Positions 51,956 through 60,293 of a stretch of 64,000 nucleotides of DNA are shown piece after piece. Where the stretch lies: NCBI RefSeq assembly GCF_902833645.1, contig NZ_CADFGE010000016.1:124001-188000 (forward strand). Reading direction: 5' to 3'. How positions within the stretch are numbered: position 1 is the first letter of the stretch; each line of letters begins with the position of its first letter. Below the pieces are notes generated by a model. It searched no databases. It worked only from the letters and a program-made list of their open reading frames with translations, and was not told where the DNA came from. A program made the position numbers and the translations under genes. This DNA comes from Paraburkholderia fungorum (GTDB lineage: Bacteria; Pseudomonadota; Gammaproteobacteria; Burkholderiales; Burkholderiaceae).

Positions 51956-53260
51956 ATGGCAATCGATAAGCGGGTTATCCGCCGCGTTGCATTCGCGAGC
52001 GTGATTGGAGCGACGGTCGAATGGTATGACTTTTTTCTGTACGGTGTCGTGGCGGGCATCGTCTTCAACAAGCTTTATTTTCCTGCGCACGACCCGCTCG
52101 TCTCGACGATGCTGGCCTATGCCACATTCGCCGTCGGTTTCGTGACGAGGCCGCTCGGCGGCGTGATCTTCGGGCACTTCGGCGACAAGGTCGGACGCAA
52201 GTCCGCGTTGATCTGCACGCTCATCATCATGGGGATTTCGACGGCGGGCGTCGCCTTCGTGCCGACCTTCGCCCAGATCGGCATCTGGGCGCCGATTCTG
52301 CTGCTCGCCTTGCGGGTGTTGCAGGGCATCGGGCTCGGCGGCGAATGGGGCGGCGCGGTGCTGATGGCCTATGAGTATGCGCCGCCGAACCGGCGCGGTC
52401 TGTACGCGAGCTTGCCGCAGATCGGCTTGTCGATTGGCTTGTGCCTCGCGTCGGGCATCGTGGCGGGTATCTCCCGCCTGCTGCCGGAGGCGGCGTTCCT
52501 CGCCTGGGGCTGGCGGGTCGCGTTCGGCGCTTCGCTGCTGCTGGTGGTGCTCGGCCTCTACATTCGCCTCAAAGTGATGGAGACGCCCGAGTTTCTCGCG
52601 CTCAAGCGCAATCGCCGCGACGTGAAAATCCCCTTCGTCGACATGCTCACGCGCTATCGCAGTTCGGTGCTGCTCGGCATGGGCGCGCGCTGGATCGACG
52701 GGGTGTTCTTCAACATCTTCGCGGTGTTCATGATCGGCTACCTCACGCAACGTCTTTCGATGAGCCGCACGGAAGCGCTCACCGGCGTGATGATCGCGGC
52801 AATGGTGATGTGCTTCTTCATCCCGTTCTTCGGACGGATGTCGGACCTGATGGGCCGCGCGCGCGTGTATCGCTGGGGTTCGCTGATCTGCGGTGTTTCG
52901 GTGCTGCCGGCGTTCTGGCTGATGGAGACGCAGGCCGGCAATACGCTGGCCGTCTGGCTCGGCGTGGTGATCCCATTCGGCATCTTCTACGCGATGGTCT
53001 ACGGCCCGGAAGCCGCGCTCTTTGCCGAGCTGTTCGACCCGGAGGTGCGCTATACCGGCATCTCGTTCGTGTACCAGTTCTCGGGCATTTTCGCGAGCGG
53101 CCTCACGCCGATCATCGCGACGGCGCTGCTGCGGCTGGATGGCGGCAAGCCCTGGTATGTGTGCGGTTATGTGATTCTGTCGGCACTGCTGTCGGCATGG
53201 GCCGCGCGGGCGATGGAACGGCGCGCGAAACCCTTCGACGAAATGGCGACCGTGCGTTGA
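51956..53260 (+). CDS. iseU: MFS metabolite:proton symporter (MHS family), candidate isethionate carrier
   Basis: A 434-residue carrier starting at the ATG at 51956 (MAIDKRVIRRVAFASVIGAT), directly after GGAGGAGG. MHS features are VEWYDFFLYGVVAGIVFNKL, RPLGGVIFGHFGDKVGRKSA (motif A), RVLQGIGLGGEWGGAVLMAY and YGPEAALFAELFDPEVRYTG. It follows the GMC dehydrogenase gene by 206 bp on the same strand. An MFS carrier named IseU accompanies IseJ in the Cupriavidus isethionate cluster, so this is the likely uptake protein. Family certain, substrate inferred. Confidence 0.68.
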   Translation: MAIDKRVIRRVAFASVIGATVEWYDFFLYGVVAGIVFNKLYFPAHDPLVSTMLAYATFAVGFVTRPLGGVIFGHFGDKVGRKSALICTLIIMGISTAGVAFVPTFAQIGIWAPILLLALRVLQGIGLGGEWGGAVLMAYEYAPPNRRGLYASLPQIGLSIGLCLASGIVAGISRLLPEAAFLAWGWRVAFGASLLLVVLGLYIRLKVMETPEFLALKRNRRDVKIPFVDMLTRYRSSVLLGMGARWIDGVFFNIFAVFMIGYLTQRLSMSRTEALTGVMIAAMVMCFFIPFFGRMSDLMGRARVYRWGSLICGVSVLPAFWLMETQAGNTLAVWLGVVIPFGIFYAMVYGPEAALFAELFDPEVRYTGISFVYQFSGIFASGLTPIIATALLRLDGGKPWYVCGYVILSALLSAWAARAMERRAKPFDEMATVR

Positions 53261-53330
53261 CGGCGAGGCCTGTGGGGTGAATGTGGACGGAGCGCTGCTC
53301 GAAGCGCCACCTGAAGCGTGAGATTCTGCG

Positions 53331-53357
53331 TATAATAAAACGGAACAAAACGTACCG
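53331..53357 (+). promoter_or_regulatory. cobS-like gene promoter with sulfonate-regulon dyad
   Basis: A consensus -10 box TATAAT (53331..53336) lacks a good -35. It is followed at the expected transcription start by CGGAACAAAACGTACCG (53341..53357), an imperfect CGGAAC-N5-GTTCCG dyad. Fifteen bases of it (53343..53357) recur exactly, in the same orientation relative to the gene, upstream of xsc. The absent -35 suggests an activator, or repression from the start-site position. Confidence 0.6.
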
Positions 53358-53415
53358 AAAATTATCGTAATTCGGCGTCGCCCCATCTACATCCCGCAGC
53401 AGGGAGGAGCATGAA

Positions 53416-54405
53416 GTGACTGATATCGTGACTGGCAAACCCGACAGAATGGTCTCGGTGCGCACTGTGTTCGGCATTGATTCCAGTCTGATGGTGCCCG
53501 CTTTCAGCGAGCGCGACGACCACGTGCCGGAGATCGACGAGGTCTACCGTTTCAATCCGGAAGTGACGCTGGCCATTCTGGCCGGCTTCAGCCGGGATCG
53601 CCGGGTGATGGTGCAAGGCTTGCACGGTACCGGGAAATCGACGCATATCGAACAGGTGGCGGCCCGCCTCAATTGGCCCTGTGTGCGCGTCAATCTCGAC
53701 GGTCATATCAGCCGTCTCGACCTGGTCGGTAAAGACGCGATCGTGGTGCGCGACGATCTGCAGGTCACGGAGTTTCAGGAAGGGATCGTGCCGTGGGCCT
53801 TGCAGCGTCCGGTCGCGCTGATCTTCGACGAATACGATGCGGGGCGCCCGGACGTGATGTTCGTGATCCAGCGCATTCTCGAGCGCGACGGCAAGTTCAC
53901 GCTGCTCGACCAGAATCGCGTGATTCATCCGCATCCGTATTTCCGCATGTTCGCTACTACCAACACGGTCGGGTTGGGCAATCTGAACGGCCTGTATCAC
54001 GGCACGCAGGTGCTCAATCATGCGCAGATGGACCGTTGGAACGTGGTGGCCACGCTCAACTATCTGCCGCGCGCGGAAGAGGCGGGCATCGTGCTCGCGC
54101 GGGTCCCGGAGCTCGGCGATGCAGCGGGGCGCGCGCTGATCGAATCGATGGTGAGCGTGGCGGAACTGACCCGCAAGGGTTTCGCCGCCGGCGACCTGTC
54201 GACGCTGATGTCGCCGCGCACGGTGATCAACTGGGCCGAGAACTGCCAGATTTTCCGCGATCCTGCGATGGCGTTTCGTCTGACCTTCCTGAACAAGTGC
54301 GACGAAGCCGAGCGTTCGATCGTCGCCGAGTATTTTCAGAGGTGCTTCGGTACCGAACTCGAGGCCGACGTTAAGGTTGAAGGCCACCCGGCGGGTAGTC
54401 GCTGA
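53416..54405 (+). CDS. CobS-like AAA+ ATPase (MoxR/NorQ/CbbQ type)
   Basis: A 329-residue ATPase beginning with GTG at 53416, with AGGGAGGAG just upstream. Walker A GLHGTGKS is residues 68-75, Walker B ALIFDEYDAG about 134-143 (Asp138, Glu139), sensor 1 MFATTNTVGLGNLNGLYHG. It is close in type to CobS, the ATPase subunit of aerobic cobaltochelatase, but CobN is absent here and no corrin genes are present. Similar AAA+/VWA pairs (NorQ-NorD, CbbQ-CbbO) activate unrelated enzymes by inserting metals or remodelling. The partner VWA gene follows with a 1-bp overlap. A role in sulfonate metabolism is inferred from the shared promoter dyad. Confidence 0.75.
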   Translation: MTDIVTGKPDRMVSVRTVFGIDSSLMVPAFSERDDHVPEIDEVYRFNPEVTLAILAGFSRDRRVMVQGLHGTGKSTHIEQVAARLNWPCVRVNLDGHISRLDLVGKDAIVVRDDLQVTEFQEGIVPWALQRPVALIFDEYDAGRPDVMFVIQRILERDGKFTLLDQNRVIHPHPYFRMFATTNTVGLGNLNGLYHGTQVLNHAQMDRWNVVATLNYLPRAEEAGIVLARVPELGDAAGRALIESMVSVAELTRKGFAAGDLSTLMSPRTVINWAENCQIFRDPAMAFRLTFLNKCDEAERSIVAEYFQRCFGTELEADVKVEGHPAGSR

Positions 54406-56192
54406 TGACGCTGGACAGGCCCTCGCAGCAGGATCAACAGCAGACCCCGCAGCAGACCCAGCGGCAAGCGATCCTCCGCGCGGAGCAGCGTGAGGCGCTG
54501 TGCGCGGCGGCCGTGCGCGCGCTCACCGGCGACGCCGCGTTGCACTACCGCGAAGGCCGCCTATGCCGCGATCTGCGACCGTTGCCCCTGCATGCCCCCC
54601 ATCTGCGCACCGACCCGCAACTGGACGATTTCGCGTCCTTGCGCGGCGCCGCCGATGGCGCGGCATTGCGGCTGATGCACTCCGACGCGGCGCTGCACAA
54701 CCGGCTATGCCCGGCCGACTCCGTCGAACGGTTGCTATTCGAATTGCTTGAGCAGTTGCGCTGCGAGACCCGGACGCCACCCGGCATGCCGGGCCTCGTG
54801 CAGAACCTGCGCGAGCGTTTCGAGGCCTGGTCGCGGGCGTTCTATCGTTCCGGACTCGCCGAGGACCATCTCGGCATTCTCCTGTACACGGTCGCGCAGA
54901 TTGCCTGGTCGCGCCTGACGGGCTGGCCTGTGCTCGAAGACACCGAGGGCCTGATCGAAGCCACGCGCGCGGCGATCGTGCCGGTGCTGGGCGTGTCGCT
55001 GGCGGGTTTGCGCCGGCATCGGGACGAGCAGGAGGCGTTTGCGGTTCATGCGCTTGAACTGGCGCGGCTGGTGGCCGGGATGATCCGAGCCGCTCGCGCC
55101 GCAACACTGGACGGTGCCGAAGATGACCCGCAGGAGAGCGACGATAAGGCGCCGCGCACGGCGTTCTCGCTCTGGTTCGACGTCGAGGACGACGAATACA
55201 AGGACATGGCCGTTGCGCTAACTGGGCAAAGCCGCGTGCTCGAGGCGTCGGAACAGGGTTATCGCGCCTATACGACACGGTACGACCGCGAGCTATTTGC
55301 GGGACCGCTGGTGCGCAAGGCCTTGCTCGGCGAGTTTCGCGAGCGGCTTGACGAACGCGTCGCCGCGCAGGGCATCAACGTGGCGCGGCTTGCTCACGCG
55401 CTGAAAGCGGCGCTGGCGCTGCCGCAACGCGACGGCTGGTCGTTCGGCGAAGAGCATGGCCGCATCGACGGGCGGCGTCTCGCACAGCTGGTTAGTTCTC
55501 CCGCTGAACGGCGCCTGTTCCGGCTCGAACGGAATACGCTCATGGCGGACTGCGTGATCGGTTTTCTGATCGACTGTTCGGGCTCGATGAAAGCGCATAT
55601 CGAGCCGGTGGCGACCATGGTGGATATCCTCACGCGCGCGCTCGACCAGGCGGGCGTGACGACCGAGGTGCTGGGCTTCACCACCGGCGCGTGGAACGGC
55701 GGCCGCCCCCGGCTCGACTGGCTGGCGCAGGGCCGCCCGCATCACCCGGGCCGGCTCAATGAGCTGTCGCATCTGGTATTCAAGGACGCCGACCGCAACT
55801 GGCGACGCGCCCGCGCGGACATTGCCGCGCTCTTCAAGGCGGACCTGTTTCGCGAGGGCGTGGATGGCGAAGCGGTCGACTGGGCCTGCGCGCGTCTTCT
55901 CGCCCGTCCCGAGGCACGGCGGATTCTGATCGTGATTTCAGATGGCAGCCCGATGGACAGTGCGACGGGCCAGGCCAACGACGCGTTCTATCTCGACAAC
56001 CATCTCAAGACCGTTGTGGCGCGCCATGAAGCGTCGCGCGATGTGGAGGTGCTGGGTCTGGGCGTCGGGCTCGATCTCAGCCCGTATTACCGCCGCTGTC
56101 TGGCAGTCGATCTCTCAGTGCCGCCCGACATGAAACTGTTTGCGCGGATCGTGAACTGGATTGGCGCGCGCGGGCAGGGCGGCAGGCGCTAG
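54405..56192 (+). CDS. CobT-like VWA-domain protein
   Basis: A 595-residue protein starting at the ATG overlapping the CobS-like stop by 1 bp. After a Gln-rich opening (QQDQQQTPQQTQRQ), residues 20-370 are mostly helical with an acidic patch (EDDPQESDD), as in CobT. The C-terminal von Willebrand A domain has an intact MIDAS, FLIDCSGSM (Asp390, Ser392, Ser394), then ISDGSPMDSATG. CobT pairs with CobS in cobaltochelatase, yet the setting is sulfonate catabolism. A client could be IseJ, TauXY or Xsc; none is proven. It converges with pta. Confidence 0.75.
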   Translation: MTLDRPSQQDQQQTPQQTQRQAILRAEQREALCAAAVRALTGDAALHYREGRLCRDLRPLPLHAPHLRTDPQLDDFASLRGAADGAALRLMHSDAALHNRLCPADSVERLLFELLEQLRCETRTPPGMPGLVQNLRERFEAWSRAFYRSGLAEDHLGILLYTVAQIAWSRLTGWPVLEDTEGLIEATRAAIVPVLGVSLAGLRRHRDEQEAFAVHALELARLVAGMIRAARAATLDGAEDDPQESDDKAPRTAFSLWFDVEDDEYKDMAVALTGQSRVLEASEQGYRAYTTRYDRELFAGPLVRKALLGEFRERLDERVAAQGINVARLAHALKAALALPQRDGWSFGEEHGRIDGRRLAQLVSSPAERRLFRLERNTLMADCVIGFLIDCSGSMKAHIEPVATMVDILTRALDQAGVTTEVLGFTTGAWNGGRPRLDWLAQGRPHHPGRLNELSHLVFKDADRNWRRARADIAALFKADLFREGVDGEAVDWACARLLARPEARRILIVISDGSPMDSATGQANDAFYLDNHLKTVVARHEASRDVEVLGLGVGLDLSPYYRRCLAVDLSVPPDMKLFARIVNWIGARGQGGRR

Positions 56193-56223
56193 CCACGCCC
56201 GCGGCTGGATGACCGCGGCCGGG

Positions 56224-57261
56224 TCACGACGCGAGCGGTGTGGCGCGCGCGGTGAGCGGTTCAGCAGCGCTTTGCGCCTGCACCGCGGTGACCGCGATCA
56301 CGTAGTAGATGTCGTCGGCGCTACAGCCGCGCGAAAGATCGTTGGCAGGCTTTTTCAGGCCTTGCAGCAAAGGGCCGATGGCTTTCGCATCGCCGATCCG
56401 CTCGGCCAGCTTGTAGCCGATATTGCCGGCTTCGAGGCTCGGGAAAATCAGTACGTTGGCGTGGCCTTGCACCTGCGAGTGTTCGATTTTGCGCATCGCG
56501 ATCTCGGAGACGAGGGCCGCGTCCAGTTGCACGTCGCCGTCGATCGCCAGATGCGGGCGCGCGGCTCTCACCTGGCGGGTCGCTTCCACGACCTTGTCGA
56601 CGGCCGCGTGCCGGGCGCTGCCGCTGGTCGAGAATGACAGCATGGCCACGCGCGGTTCCTCCATCAGCAGGCTTTGCGCGCTGTCAGCCGCGGCCATGGC
56701 AATCTGCGCGAGTTCGCCGGCGTCCGGATCCACCACCAGCCCGCAGTCGGAGAAGATCAGACCGCCTTTGAGCGTGTGGAAGGGCTCGCACAGCATCATC
56801 AGAAAGAAGCTCGACACCAGCTTGAACGACGGGTGAATACCAATGATCTGGATCGCCGTGCGCACCACGTCGGCGGTGGTGTGGACAGCGCCGGCCACCG
56901 AGCCGTCCGCGTGGTCGAGCCGCACCATCAGGTTCGCGAAGCAGAGCGGCTTGAGGATTTCCTGTTGCGCTTGCTCGAGCGTCATGCCTTTTTTGCTGCG
57001 CAGTGCGAAGAGTGCTTCGGTCAACGAGGGGGCGAGTGGCGAGGTCGCGGGGTCCACCAGCTCCATGCCGCTCAAGTCGATGTTGTGCCCGGCGGCCGCT
57101 GCGCGGATTCGCTCGCTCGGGCCTACCAGCACGATGTGGGCGATGCCTTCACGGCTCGCGCGTTGCGCGGCCTCCAGCATGCGGGGATCTTCCGCCTCGC
57201 AGAGCACGATGCGTCTCGGCGAAGTGCGGGCGCGTTCGATGATGCGATTGATGGCTTTCAT
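56224..57261 (-). CDS. pta: Phosphate acetyltransferase
   Basis: A 345-residue short-form Pta (catalytic domain only, lacking the N-terminal DRTGG extension). MKAINRIIERARTSPRRIVL, EALFALRSKKGMTLEQAQQE, NLMVRLDHADGSVAGAVHTT, LVVDPDAGELAQIA, MLSFSTSGSARHAAVDKV and VLIFPSLEAGNIGYKLAERI are family features. It converts the acetyl phosphate made by Xsc into acetyl-CoA. It follows xsc by 122 bp, but a terminator-like hairpin with a U7 tract lies between them, ending 24 bp before the pta start. Assignment is firm. Confidence 0.93.
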   Translation of the reverse strand: MKAINRIIERARTSPRRIVLCEAEDPRMLEAAQRASREGIAHIVLVGPSERIRAAAAGHNIDLSGMELVDPATSPLAPSLTEALFALRSKKGMTLEQAQQEILKPLCFANLMVRLDHADGSVAGAVHTTADVVRTAIQIIGIHPSFKLVSSFFLMMLCEPFHTLKGGLIFSDCGLVVDPDAGELAQIAMAAADSAQSLLMEEPRVAMLSFSTSGSARHAAVDKVVEATRQVRAARPHLAIDGDVQLDAALVSEIAMRKIEHSQVQGHANVLIFPSLEAGNIGYKLAERIGDAKAIGPLLQGLKKPANDLSRGCSADDIYYVIAVTAVQAQSAAEPLTARATPLAS

Positions 57262-57285
57262 GGCACAGGGCGGCGGTCACGGTTG

Positions 57286-57328
57286 AAAAAAACGGCCGGA
57301 AACGGCAGGGGAAGCCCCGTTTCCGGCC
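57286..57328 (-). terminator. Terminator or attenuator between xsc and pta
   Basis: On the minus strand GGCCGGAAACGG (57328..57317) pairs perfectly with CCGTTTCCGGCC (57305..57294) across an 11-nt loop, followed by G and seven T residues (57292..57286). This is a textbook intrinsic terminator placed inside the expected xsc-pta operon. It would lower pta relative to xsc unless read through or bypassed by a pta promoter, which I do not see. Confidence 0.75.
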
Positions 57329-57383
57329 TGCCGGGCACGCAGCAAGCTGCGCCTTGCGCCCGGGCCTTCAGACAACGGATGAA

Positions 57384-59186
57384 TCAGACATAGTCCTTGT
57401 ACTTGTCGAGCAGGCGTACCGGTTTGGCCAGCGCATCGCGGCGGAACGGATCGCCGAGCTCGCGGGTGCACATGATTTCAATGATGGTGGTCTTGCCGTG
57501 GTTCATCTGCGCATCGATCGCCCGCTTCAGTGCCGGGCCGACGTCCTCGAGCCGGTCCACCGTGACACCCTCGGCGCCCATCGCGCGCGCGATGCCGGCG
57601 AAGCTCTGGTTGTCGAGTTCACCGGCGACGAAGCGGCGGTTGTAGAAGTCGACCTGGTTTTTCTTCTCCGCGCCCCATTGCCGGTTGTGGAAAACCACGG
57701 CGGTGACCGGAATGTTGTGACGCACGCAGGTCATGGTTTCCATCAGGCTCATGCCCCACGCCCCGTCGCCGGCATAGGAGATCGCCGGGCGATGCGGTGC
57801 CGCGACCTTGGCGCCGATGATGGTCGGGAACGCATAGCCGCAATTGCCCCAGCTCATCGCGGCGAAGAAGCTGCGCGGCTTGTTGAAGCGCAGATAGCTG
57901 TTGGCCACGGAGTTGATATTGCCGATGTCGGTGGAGACCATCACGTCTTCCGGCATGGCCTTTTCGAGTTCGCGCAACACCTGGCGCGGATGCAGATAGT
58001 TGCCGCCGCCGGGAGTGCGCTCGCCTTTTTGCTCCTCGATCATGTCCATGCTGTAGGGGTCGCGCTCATGCGTCCAGCCATCCAGTTCCTTTTCCCAAGC
58101 AGCCTTCTCGGCGGCGATCTCGCCGGCGCGTTCTTCACGCGAGGCGTCGCAGACGAGGGTGCGGCCTTCGAGGCGCTGCGTGAGCGCTTTCGCGGCGGCC
58201 TTGGCGTCGCCGCAGATGCCCACCGAGATCTTCTTCACCAGGCCGAGCATTTTGTGATCGGCATCGATCTGGATGATCTTGGCGTTTTGCGGCCAGTAGT
58301 CCATGCCGTGCTGGGGCAGCGTGCCGAACGGTCCGAGCCGCGAACCGAGCGCGACCACCACGTCGGCGCGCTGAATCAGCTTCATGGCCGCCTTCGAACC
58401 CTGATAGCCGAGTGGGCCGCACCACAACGGGTGGTTGGCGGGGAACGAGTCGTTGTGCAGATAGCTGTTGACGACCGGCGCGCCAAGACGCTCGGCCAAT
58501 GCCTTGCATTCCTCGATCGCGTCGCCCATGACCACGCCGCCGCCGGAGATGATGACCGGGAACTTCGCCTGAGCGAGCAGTTCGGCCGCTTCGTCGAGAC
58601 GTTGATCGCCGCCGGGGCCGCGGTCGAGGCGTTGCGGTTGCGGAATCTCGGCCTTGATCTGGCCGTAGAAGTAGTCGCGCGGAATGTTGAGCTGGGTCGG
58701 GCCCATTTCGGCCAGTGCGCGGTCGAAGCAGCGGCCGGTGAATTCAGCCATGCGCGCCGGATGGGTGACGTGGCCCTGATACTTGGTGAACTCCTGGAAC
58801 ATGGGGAGTTGCTTCGCTTCCTGGAAGCCGCCGAGGCCAATGCCCATGGTGCCCGCTTCGGGCGTAATCATGACCACGGGGCTGTGCGCCCAGTAGGCCG
58901 CGGCGATGGCGGTCACGCAATTGCTGATGCCCGGGCCGTTCTGGCCGATCACCACACCGTGGCGGCCCGACACGCGGGCATAACCGTCGGCCATGTGGCC
59001 GGCGCCCTGTTCGTGCACCACGGGAATCAGCCGGATGCCGGCGGGCGCGAAGATGTCCATGGCGTCCATGAAGGCCGAGCCCATGATGCCGAACATCTCG
59101 GTCACGCCGTTTGCGGCCAGGGTTTCGACGAACGCTTCCGACGGGGTCATGGCCTGCGGGCCGCTGATGGGGGTGTGATCGCTCAT
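57384..59186 (-). CDS. xsc: Sulfoacetaldehyde acetyltransferase
   Basis: A 600-residue thiamine-diphosphate enzyme. The N-terminal PYR domain has VHEQGAGHMADGYARVSGRH with the catalytic Glu. The central domain has GSRLGPFGTLPQHGMDYWPQ. The C-terminal PP domain carries the GDG motif SYAGDGAWGMSLMETMTCVR ...FHNRQWGAEKKNQVDFYNRR. Xsc cleaves sulfoacetaldehyde with phosphate to acetyl phosphate and sulfite, the point where the taurine and isethionate branches join. GGAGG precedes the ATG at 59186. It has its own promoter with two regulatory dyads, downstream of tauC. Confidence 0.95.
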   Translation of the reverse strand: MSDHTPISGPQAMTPSEAFVETLAANGVTEMFGIMGSAFMDAMDIFAPAGIRLIPVVHEQGAGHMADGYARVSGRHGVVIGQNGPGISNCVTAIAAAYWAHSPVVMITPEAGTMGIGLGGFQEAKQLPMFQEFTKYQGHVTHPARMAEFTGRCFDRALAEMGPTQLNIPRDYFYGQIKAEIPQPQRLDRGPGGDQRLDEAAELLAQAKFPVIISGGGVVMGDAIEECKALAERLGAPVVNSYLHNDSFPANHPLWCGPLGYQGSKAAMKLIQRADVVVALGSRLGPFGTLPQHGMDYWPQNAKIIQIDADHKMLGLVKKISVGICGDAKAAAKALTQRLEGRTLVCDASREERAGEIAAEKAAWEKELDGWTHERDPYSMDMIEEQKGERTPGGGNYLHPRQVLRELEKAMPEDVMVSTDIGNINSVANSYLRFNKPRSFFAAMSWGNCGYAFPTIIGAKVAAPHRPAISYAGDGAWGMSLMETMTCVRHNIPVTAVVFHNRQWGAEKKNQVDFYNRRFVAGELDNQSFAGIARAMGAEGVTVDRLEDVGPALKRAIDAQMNHGKTTIIEIMCTRELGDPFRRDALAKPVRLLDKYKDYV

Positions 59187-59212
59187 GGGTTGCCTCCGAT
59201 GTTTAATGAAAC

Positions 59213-59309
59213 CGGAACAATTTGTTCCGAAAAGTAGTTATCTAAAATGTAGAGCATGCACCGGGGATGGTCAATAGGTGATGAGAAATAAACGGTACGT
59301 TTTGTTCTG
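59213..59309 (-). promoter_or_regulatory. xsc promoter with two 17-bp dyads
   Basis: On the minus strand, TTGACC (59274..59269), a 17-bp spacer and TACATT (59251..59246) form a sigma-70 promoter. A perfect 17-bp palindrome CGGAACAATTTGTTCCG (59213..59229, plus-strand reading) lies about +10 to +26. A second site, CAGAACAAAACGTACCG on the minus strand (59309..59293), is centred about 62 bp upstream of the expected start. The second shares 15 exact bases with the site before the cobS-like gene. One regulator using both an upstream and a downstream site is suggested. Confidence 0.65.
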
Positions 59310-59372
59310 AAAATTAGTGGGGAATATGAGGGGGCGAGAGGCGCGCCGCTCGCTGGCGGCCGCGCCCGACCA

Positions 59373-60293
59373 TCAGACCTTGCCTTTCCACGGCACCAGC
59401 ACGCGTTCGAGGTGGCGCATCAACAGGTCGAAGCACAAGGCAAAGAAGCCAATCACGATGATCCCCATGATCACCACGTCGCTCGCGAGGAACTCCGCGG
59501 CGTTGAGCACCATGAAGCCGAGGCCGCTGGTGGACGCCACCATTTCCGCGGCAACCAGCGTGGTCCAGCCGACCCCGATGCCGATTCGCATGCCCGTGAA
59601 GATCTCCGGCAGCGCGGATTTCAGAATTACGTACAGCACGACCTGGGTGCGCGAAGCGCCCATCGAATAGGCTGCATGAATCTGTTCGATCGACACGGAG
59701 CGCACGCCCGAGCGCGCGGCGATGGCGAGCGGCGCAAAGATGGCGAGGTAGATGAGAAAGACCTTGGAGAATTCACCAATGCCGAACCAGATGATGATGA
59801 GCGGCAGATAGGCGAGCGGCGGCAGCGGCCGGTAGAACTCGATGGGCGGATCGAAGACGCCGCGAGCAAACCGCGAGACACCCATCATTACGCCGATCGG
59901 AATCGCGGTCACGCAGGCGAGTGCAAAAGCGCCGAACACGCGCAGCAAGCTGATGCCGGTATGTTGCGCGAGCGTGGAATTGGCGAAACCCTCGGTGGCC
60001 ACGAACACAAACTTGGCATACACCGCTTGCGGCGACGGCAGAAAGAGCGGCTTGATCCAGTGCAGGTTGGTCGCGGCAAACCATAGTCCGACGAATAGCG
60101 CGACCGTCACGAGGCTCGTGACGACGCTGCTGCCCTGGCCGGGTACGCCGAAGGTGTCGCCTGGCCGCGCCGGCTTCTTGGCCAGAAGCCGTGGACGTTG
60201 ACCAGGGGTGCGAGGCGGTTGGACAGGCAGGTCGGTTCCGAGTGGGGCGTCATGGCCGCGAGGGAAGGCCGGGGCCCGTTTTGAGCTAAACAT
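59373..60293 (-). CDS. tauC: Taurine ABC transporter permease
   Basis: A 306-residue inner-membrane permease of the TauC/SsuC group. After a ~55-residue cytoplasmic lead (QPPRTPGQRPRLLAKKP), six helices begin at VVTSLVTVALFVGLWFAAT. LPSPQAVYAKF, FYRPLPPLAYLPLIIIWFGI and the EAA-loop region AAYSMGASRTQVVLYVILKS ALPEIFTGMRIGIG are typical. It forms the pore of TauABC. Its start overlaps tauB by 8 bp. No terminator is seen between it and the xsc promoter. Confidence 0.88.
   Translation of the reverse strand: MFSSKRAPAFPRGHDAPLGTDLPVQPPRTPGQRPRLLAKKPARPGDTFGVPGQGSSVVTSLVTVALFVGLWFAATNLHWIKPLFLPSPQAVYAKFVFVATEGFANSTLAQHTGISLLRVFGAFALACVTAIPIGVMMGVSRFARGVFDPPIEFYRPLPPLAYLPLIIIWFGIGEFSKVFLIYLAIFAPLAIAARSGVRSVSIEQIHAAYSMGASRTQVVLYVILKSALPEIFTGMRIGIGVGWTTLVAAEMVASTSGLGFMVLNAAEFLASDVVIMGIIVIGFFALCFDLLMRHLERVLVPWKGKV

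Noticed and set aside
53416..56192. Aerobic cobaltochelatase CobST in cobalamin synthesis
   Set aside because: No cobN or corrin genes in the window, and promoter elements tie the pair to xsc instead; kept as a family description only.
57354..59237. A 627-codon plus-strand open frame
   Set aside because: It is fully antisense to xsc, whose TPP-enzyme motifs are unmistakable.
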